Part shown: positions 57,801-64,000 of the stretch, piece after piece
Numbering within the stretch: the first letter of the stretch is position 1
Layout of the letters: each line of letters starts with the position of its first letter
DNA from: Thelonectria olida
Taxonomy: Eukaryota; Ascomycota; Sordariomycetes; Hypocreales; Nectriaceae
Assembly (NCBI GenBank): GCA_020736575.1
Contig: JAGPYM010000008.1
Coordinates: forward strand, 372,001-436,000
Direction: 5' to 3'
Length of the DNA stretch: 64,000 nt
Program-made: the position numbers and the translations under genes
The notes under the pieces: model-generated
The model's input: only the letters and a program-made list of their open reading frames with translations
Database searches by the model: none
What the model was told of the DNA's origin: nothing

Positions 57801-58337
57801 CAGACCAGAGTTCGCAATCAGTACCAGATGCAAACCCAAGTCCCCGGAACATCGATTGCAGAACTCTTTGAGACACTTCCGGCTTCTGACGCGGTCACCA
57901 AGGAGAACATTCAAGACCATATTGGTTTGGTCAAGAACTTCTTCCTGGCCAAACTCCATGCCAATAACGACCAGCCTCTTATCGAGGATGAAGACCTGCC
58001 GACCAAGCAGAAGAAGCCTCGTCCTCGCCTGGGCGCCAGCGGAAAGATTGTCACGGCTCAGAAGCGTTCTCCTAAGGAGCAACTGGCTCTTGCAAAGAAG
58101 AAAAAGAAGATGGCAGAGGCCGCCGCAGCTGCAGCCGCTGAAGCGAAGCTCAATGGATCCTCGGACAAACACCATACACCTGCCAAGAAGAAGTCTCTGA
58201 GTGTCCCCACTGGCGCAGCTCCCAACCCAGCTGTTTTAGCATTGGCTCCCAGCATGGAGCGGACAGACAGCATGGCAAGTCAAACGGACAAGGATGATAC
58301 GATAGGAATGATGAGCCCGGAGAGCATTGCTCAGTAG
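54816..58337 (+). CDS. spt7: SAGA complex subunit Spt7 (bromodomain)
   Basis: Exons 54816-55896, 55950-57115 and 57168-58337 (introns of 53 and 52 bp) give 1138 residues. Order: Ser/Pro N-terminus; acidic stretch (Asp/Glu run near 120-140); coiled region; bromodomain at about 320-425 with [14 protein letters not shown] and the acetyl-lysine asparagine in CLKFNQ (N401); a conserved middle region; then a Bromo-associated histone fold near 775-830 ([22 protein letters not shown]), and a Lys/Ala-rich tail. This is the Spt7 layout: it scaffolds SAGA and pairs its histone fold with Taf10. The first intron lies inside the bromodomain. The junction codon encodes Phe where many relatives have Ile or Val (YYT-F-IKNP). 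Confidence 0.92.
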
Positions 58338-59825
58338 GCCAAGCAGGGCTTCCGAGACTCAATAAGGCGGGGGCATCGACCCAAGGCCCTCCTTCAGCGC
58401 ACCTCCCGTTGACTGGGGAGACAGAGATTGTGTTGAACGATAGATTTAGCTGGTCACGTTCATGGGATTGGCAACGATACCCCTTTGGACAACAAACAAC
58501 GATAGCAACAAGGGGACGCACCACCAAGCTCCCCGCCCCTTACTCTTTTTTTTTTCTATGCAACCCCGTGTATTACCTGCAACTTACATCTATTTTACCC
58601 CTTTGTCTTGGTCAAACTCATACCCAACGGCAGGTAGCTCTTTTACCTTAGCCCCCCAAAAGCTGGCCTTTTTCTGGTTTTCCGCTTTCCGTCCGGGTCT
58701 TCTTTCCTTTTTCTACTTTTTCATGGCCGAAACTCATGCCTCTCTCATATCTTCTTCGGCGTTACAAGATTTGGTGGGAGGCAACGTACACAGCACAGCC
58801 ACACCGACAAAGAAAGGGGGGGGAGACGCACTTTGCTTGGGAGAAAGGACCTATGTGTCTGGCAGGTCACTGGTGCTTCTCATATCCCTCCTTCGTCAAG
58901 TCGGTGACAATTTCCTTTCCTTTTCTTCCCTTGCGTTTCTCTCTCCCCCTCCCTAATTCCTACGCTGGCCTCCTACCTACCCCCTTTGGAAAAAATTTAC
59001 ATGTACGGATTTTGTTTAAGAGAACCCCCTGAACCAGGAACGAGTCACGCCAGGGGGGCTTCGAGGTTATTCACGGAAGCATGACATTAGTGGATTTTTG
59101 CTTTGGCAGGCGAGTGGGCGATGGAGAAGAGCGGGTGCTACCCAAATGTTTTATATATGAAGGTCTCTTCGGTTGGGTGATGGATGATGCTGGCTCCGGT
59201 ATCTTCGGAGGCCATGGGAACGAAGGGTTATGAATCAGTTGGATTGTGCCGTGGCATTTTATTACGGTTGAGGTGCTGAATGTGAGAAGTGCTGAATTGA
59301 GCACAAGGAGACACAAGATGCGAGACTGTGGAGCTGTGGATAGTCGTCGTTAGATGAGTGAAAAGTCTTGAACGAGAAGTCCCTGTTTCCCTCACTTGTG
59401 AAGTCATCGAGTCATAAAATCACGTAGTATGAAAGTAGAAAGGGCGTCAGAGGCGCTGAAGACAGAGTCTTGTATTCAGCTATTCAGTTAGTCCAGGTCT
59501 CCGAAAAGAACCACGGACAAAGAAGGCCAAAGGCGCCTTCTAAGATGTACAGATCCCAACTCCCACCCGCCAATCCAATTTTGTTGAAGGATTCCATTCC
59601 TTGATATAACCACACAAAAAAGATACCTAAGTTGTCATTGCGCCGTGATGAAATGCATGCTGTTGAACGTTTCGCCTTTTGCCTCATCCATGTTAAATGT
59701 CGCTTTCCTTTTTTCGCTATCAGAGACAGTCCGTTTGGTGAAAATGGGCTGCCTCTAAGCGTCCATCCCGTCTTGAAATGATATCAAGTTCTCTCGAGGA
59801 TCCTTAGCCCAAATCTGCTGGCAAT
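58338..59825. other. Convergent intergenic region, no gene seen
   Basis: About 1.5 kb between the stops of spt7 and the SHMT gene. CT-rich with a T run near 58548. No gene recognised. Confidence 0.6.
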
Positions 59826-61467
59826 TTAGATGCCAGCATCCAGGCGCCAGCCCTCAACGGGGAGGGGGAAGGAGCTGCACCAAGCGGCAATCTCCTTGCG
59901 GAGCTCGTTGATGCGCTCAACCTCACCGCTGGCGACCTTGACCTTGAAGTCCTTGAGTCTGTTGGCCTCCTTGGGGAGAGCACCCTGGACATCCTTGCAG
60001 ATCTTGACGGCCTCGTCAATGTACTTGGCGACCTGCTCAAACTCCTTCTCGCCGAAGCCACGGGAGGTCATGGCAGGAGTACCAATGCGGATACCGCAGG
60101 GAGTAAGGGCGCTCTTGTCTCCGGGGATAGCGTTCTTGTTGCAGGCAATGTTGATCTGCTCAAGAACGGCCTCGACACGGGCACCATCAAGGCTGAACTG
60201 ACGGAGGTCGACGAGGACCATGTGGCTGTCAGTGCCGTCGGCGACAAGCTTGTGGTTCAGGGTCTTGAAAGTAGTCTCGAGAGTCTTGGCGTTGGAGATA
60301 ACCTTCTCCTGGTAGGCCTTGAACTCAGGGGTAACGGCCTGCTTGAGGGCAACAGCCAAAGCAGTGATGGTGTGGTTGTGGGGACCACCCTGGTGACCAG
60401 GGAAGACGGAGAAGTTGATGGGGTTCTCAAGGTCGTAGAGGGTCTCGGCACCAGTCTTGGGGTTGACGGAGCGGACTCCCTTGCGGAAGAAGATCATGGC
60501 ACCACGAGGACCACGGAGAGACTTGTGGGTAGTGGTGGTGACAATGTCGGCGTACTTGAAGGGAGTGGGGATGACCTCGGCGGCGATGAGACCGGAGATG
60601 TGGGCCATGTCGACAACGAGGTAAGCACCGACGGAGTCGGCAATCTTGCGCATGCGCTCGTAGTCAATGAGACGGCAGTAGGCAGAGGTACCAGCAACGA
60701 GAACCTTGGGGCGGTAGAGCTGGGCGTTCTTCTCGAGGGTGTCATAATCAATGATGCCGGTCTCGAGGTCGACGCGGTAGGGCATGGTCTCGAAGTAGGT
60801 AGACACAGCGGAGATCCTGGACGGGCGGTTAATTCATTGCTCAAGATCCGCCGACAATTGTGCGCAGGGTCAATGGTTTGAACTCACTTTCGCTGGGGAG
60901 TCTGGTAACCGTGGCTCAGATGGCCACCGTGGGGGAGGTCAAGACCCATGAGACGACCGTGAGGGGGCATGATGGCCTGGTAAACCTGGAGGTTGGCAGG
61001 GCTGCCAGACAAGCACTGGACGTTGACACCCCACTTCTCGGAGTCGAGGTGGAAGGCCTCGAGGGCACGCTTCTGGCAGAGAAGCTCGATCTGGTCGATG
61101 TGCTGGTTGCCGCCATAGTAACGGGCACCGGGGTAACCCTCGGAGTACTTGTTGGACATGGGGGAACCGAGAGCATCGAAGACGGCGCGGGAAGTAATGT
61201 TCTCAGAGGCAATGAGAACAACGGACTCGCGCTGGCGCTGGATCTCATCCTTCATGATGGAAGCGACCTCCGGGTCAGAGTCGAGAAGAGACTTCTCTAG
61301 CATCTGTTGGGAATAAGTCAGCCGACTGGCGGAAACACTTGGGCCTCTCGATCTCTCGGCGCGGGATGAGAAGCTCATCGAGGCCAACTGAGGAGGGGTC
61401 GACAAGAACAAGAACGTACCTCCTTGTGAGACGCGGGGAGCGCATACTCGGCGTTGAGAGCGGCCAT
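59826..61467 (-). CDS. shm2: Serine hydroxymethyltransferase, cytosolic form
   Basis: Exons 61467-61420, 61303-60888 and 60816-59826 (introns of 116 and 71 bp) give 484 residues. PLP-dependent fold type I enzyme that interconverts serine and glycine while charging tetrahydrofolate with a one-carbon unit. Signatures: [56 protein letters not shown] and the PLP-lysine motif [13 protein letters not shown] (K253). The N-terminus ([19 protein letters not shown]) lacks a mitochondrial presequence, so this should be the cytosolic isozyme corresponding to yeast Shm2. Third-position C/G preference is strong, producing long open frames on the opposite strand, typical of a highly expressed gene. Two TGACTC words lie upstream. 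Confidence 0.97.
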
Positions 61468-62840
61468 TGTGACTGGTCAATTGGAAGAAAGCTGTGAAGC
61501 TGTTGGGATAGAGTAAGGTAAAGGTGGATGGAAAAGAAGAGGAAGAGAAGAGGAACAGGATGGAAGAGGAAGTGCAGAGGTTTTAGAAGGAAACGACCAG
61601 GTCCGTAGCATGAAAAAAAAACTTCCTTCCTCGACCGGTCGAAGCAGTGCAAAGTGCGAGGGGCTGCGAGGGGCGGCGGCGGGGTTATCGGCAGGTGCGG
61701 GGTCTTGATTGGTGGCGGACGCTCCGATAATGGGAGAAGGTGAGCTTTCTGACTCCTACACCACCAAGAACGAAAAAATCATTCGCACATGAGCTAACCT
61801 GGAGCTTTTCGAGCTCCACTAGATTTGGGCTAGGGAATTGATTTTTTTCTCTTTTTTATGTTCTGTAGTGTTGCCTAGTCCTGGTTCATCTCTCTATCTC
61901 ACGGTATAAGTGAGGACAGGTGGAAATACTCAGGAGGTCATTAACACCATTCACGTTGATCTGAGGCGGCTCCATTCATGACTCTACCATTTCTCGTTGA
62001 ACAACCCCGCGCCAACGAGCCCCCTCCAACCCTCCTGGTCCCCCAATGGGGCAATTTCGTTCCCTACGGGTTCCGAATCAAATCAGGTCATCGGCGAGTC
62101 CCCATGTCGGCCGTCCGGCCACCAAACCCGCCGGCCTCACGACCAAAGAACGGGTGGGAAAGGAAAAAACCGTCTGCCGGCACCCAGTTGCCAACCACTT
62201 CACGGGCCAACACCCCACATGGCGACCACTTTTTTTACTGTTTCCAGGTCTAATTGCCTGTCCCCAGTGAATGAACCTACCCTCAACTTGATGGATGCTC
62301 CCAAACACCGGCATTTCACTTCTTCAAGTTACATGGCAAGCATCTAGGCATCGTGACGAAGCATTTGTTTGTCCCTTTGGCCGTGAGGGCCGACACGTGA
62401 TCGGTACGTCCCCGTCGGCTGGTTGACAGCATGCCGTCTGGAGCGGACATTACTCCGCAGTGACATGTTTGTTTCATCGGGCACAAGCCATAGCCAAGTC
62501 TCTCCATGTACTGTGGCCCGGACGAGACCATCTCATCGACACGTCTTGCAGGTAGGATGCATCAGACTGCGTCGAATGCGACCTGATTGTACTCTAGGGA
62601 AGGTCATCCTGTACGAAGTACCGAAGAGCTCTTTACAAGTGGTTGCGAAGTAGGACACTAGATGGACTGTTCGTACCAGCTTCACCGAACAAAGTCCCAC
62701 AAGCCACCTCAGTGCCCCTACCAACCACCAGAGTCCATCCATTCATTCTCCGTACAGATCTCTGGAGATTTTAGCTTGATGAGTTCAGATTCTGGCTCTC
62801 AATGCTATCCAAATGAGGCTTAGCCTCAGTTCAACCCTCC
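61468..62840. promoter_or_regulatory. SHMT promoter region
   Basis: About 1.4 kb upstream of the minus-strand SHMT gene. TGACTC, the core of the Gcn4/Cpc1 amino-acid control site, occurs at 61750-61755 and 61979-61984. No protein gene recognised in the rest. Confidence 0.4.
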
Positions 62841-62944
62841 GTCGGTGTGGCTCAGTTGGTTAGAGCGTTGGTCTCATATTAGAACATGACTTGATCAAAG
62901 GTCAGGGACATCCAAAGGTCGAGAGTTCGAGCCTCTCCACCGAC
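62841..62944 (+). tRNA. tRNA-Met(CAT), elongator type, with intron
   Basis: The acceptor arms GTCGGTG (62841-62847) and CACCGAC (62938-62944) pair perfectly. D arm GCTC...GAGC, and T arm GAGAG-TTCGAGC-CTCTC, are intact. The anticodon CAT is at 62875-62877 with A37 at 62878. A 31-nt intron (62879-62909) follows at the canonical position 37/38, and the stem closes as TTGGT with TCCAA, sharing the T31-T39 mismatch of yeast elongator tRNA-Met. The intron contains ATGA (62886-62889), able to pair with the anticodon TCAT as in typical pre-tRNAs. A run of T residues near 62959 would end Pol III transcription. The T-loop and D-loop indicate elongator rather than initiator. Confidence 0.92.
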
Positions 62945-64000
62945 AGAATTAATCATTTATTTTTTTCCCCTTGCTTTTTTCCTCTCCTTATTACCAGTCA
63001 TGTATCATCTCAATCTGCGCCCGCGCATGCGTTTCTTTCTGTGTTTTTTTCTTTCTTTCTTCCCCCCCCCCCCTTTTCCGCCTTTCCACTCTCACTTAGA
63101 CCTCGCCGTCGTCATGCCACATTTCTTTTCCGAGTGTCAATAGAGGTAATACCCTGATAGGTACTCGGTGATGTGAGCGTCCATCAGTCGTCCAGTCCAG
63201 ATAGACCATGCTCCAAGGGCAAGGATGCCCGAAAACGGCACTTGTGCCTGTAAAAGACAGAAGATGCTGATTTTCATTACACCGACTGCTCAAACTCCAG
63301 CCGTCTTGGATCAGCCAGCAACGCCATGTCTCTCGGGGGGCGTGCTGCTGAGGCGTGCTCATGCTTTGTCTCCTCGCCTCGTTCATCACTCACGGCACAT
63401 GACACTACTACTGGACTGTGAACAGAATGTGAACACACGCAAAAGACTCGGTGTGAAAATGGCCCAACAAGGCGGTTGCGGACCAACTGAGACATGCCTT
63501 CAGCCAGTCCTATACCTACGCAAGGGAGATTCGATCAAACCGTGGCTAAGCACTGCGAGAAATCCAGACCCGCATGGTTCTGATTCCTGTCGCCCCGGTA
63601 ATGACATGATGCCCCAGAGACGTCGCTTATGGAAGGGATAATGTCTCTTGGGTTGGTATGATTGCGCCTGAATATGAAAACACCGTAGTTTTATGATACT
63701 GGAATGCATTCGCTTCACCGAGACCAGATATTTCATACGTTTGGCTGAGTGAGCCACCTCACTCATCTTGGCAGTGAACGGATGACCTTGATCGCAAAGC
63801 CTTCTCCTGATGATGAACACGCCTGCAAAATTATCAATAATCACCAGGGCGAGTTGAGCTTGTGATATTCCAACGATGCGATGGAACGAGCGCCTGACTT
63901 CACCAAGAAAGATACACTCTCCCAGAGATACGCAGCGGGCGAGACCTTGATTCAGGTCCATGGCCCGGGGGCCATTCTCTGCACTGAATTCCATTCTGGC
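62945..64000. other. Right-end region, no gene supported
   Basis: About 1 kb. It starts with the tRNA terminator T run and a CT-rich stretch with a C homopolymer near 63062-63073. A 164-codon minus-strand frame reaches 63994 but has no family resemblance, and the window ends before its 5' side can be judged. Confidence 0.5.

Noticed and set aside
57192..58175. Open frame of 327 codons opposite spt7
   Set aside because: Antisense shadow of exon 3; its apparent hydrophobic patches reflect complementary codons only.
60222..61300. Two open frames on the plus strand opposite SHMT
   Set aside because: Antisense shadows caused by the high third-position C/G of SHMT; Gly/Val-rich composition and no homology.
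63500..63994. 164-codon minus-strand frame at the right edge
   Set aside because: No family resemblance or codon bias, and its 5' side is at the window edge.

Overview
The window is nuclear DNA of a filamentous ascomycete (Pezizomycotina, most likely a Sordariomycete). The reasons are: one gene per 3-4 kb on both strands, short introns (about 48-116 bp, mostly GTAAGT-type donors), 1-2 kb pyrimidine-rich intergenic spaces, a Zn(II)2Cys6 transcription factor, a Fig1-family membrane protein, a Bck1-type MAPKKK with long disordered regions, and a CBM19-like cell-wall protein. I see no operon-like layout, no CRISPR, no intact transposon and no secondary-metabolite cluster. I resolved 18 protein genes at exon level by checking reading phase across each splice site. 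I also found one intron-containing tRNA.

Layout, left to right. 0.2-0.7 kb: small MARVEL-type four-helix membrane protein (+). 0.9-2.4 kb: C6 zinc-cluster regulator (-). 4.6-6.9 kb: GH5 steryl-glucoside/glucocerebroside hydrolase ending in a CaaX box (+). 9.1-14.9 kb: Bck1-type MAPKKK of the cell-wall integrity cascade (+). 16.9-21.0 kb: GH47 class I alpha-mannosidase with a very large Ser/Lys/Asp/Tyr repeat insertion (+). 22.8-23.8 kb: Fig1-family protein (-). 26.1-28.5 kb: RINT1/Tip20 tether (+). 28.8-29.9 kb: Ymc1-like mitochondrial carrier (-). 30.9-33.4 kb: Golgi tether COG3 (-). 33.9-35.7 kb: mitochondrial RCC1-repeat protein Fmp25 (+). 38.0-39.5 kb: protein tyrosine phosphatase (+). 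40.6-43.9 kb: secreted Ser/Thr-rich CBM19-like protein (-). 46.0-49.0 kb: unrecognised large, probably mitochondrial protein (-). 49.4-50.3 kb: prefoldin subunit 3 with a GC-AG intron (-). 51.0-52.0 kb: orphan Ser-rich ORF (+). 52.5-53.2 kb: VanZ-like membrane protein (-). 54.8-58.3 kb: SAGA subunit Spt7 (+). 59.8-61.5 kb: cytosolic serine hydroxymethyltransferase (-). 62.84 kb: tRNA-Met(CAT) with a 31-nt intron (+).

Most genes are conserved housekeeping genes, without evidence that they act as one system. Loose themes are the cell surface and wall (Bck1, CBM19 protein, GH47, Fig1, MARVEL protein), vesicle tethering (Tip20/RINT1 and COG3) and mitochondria (carrier, Fmp25, the 977-residue protein). 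The observations most worth checking are the 460-residue repeat insertion inside the GH47 catalytic domain, the CSVM prenylation motif on a cytosolic glycolipid hydrolase, the tandemly repeated CBM19-like wall protein without a GPI signal, and the GC-AG first intron of prefoldin 3. I found no convincing previously undescribed multi-gene system.
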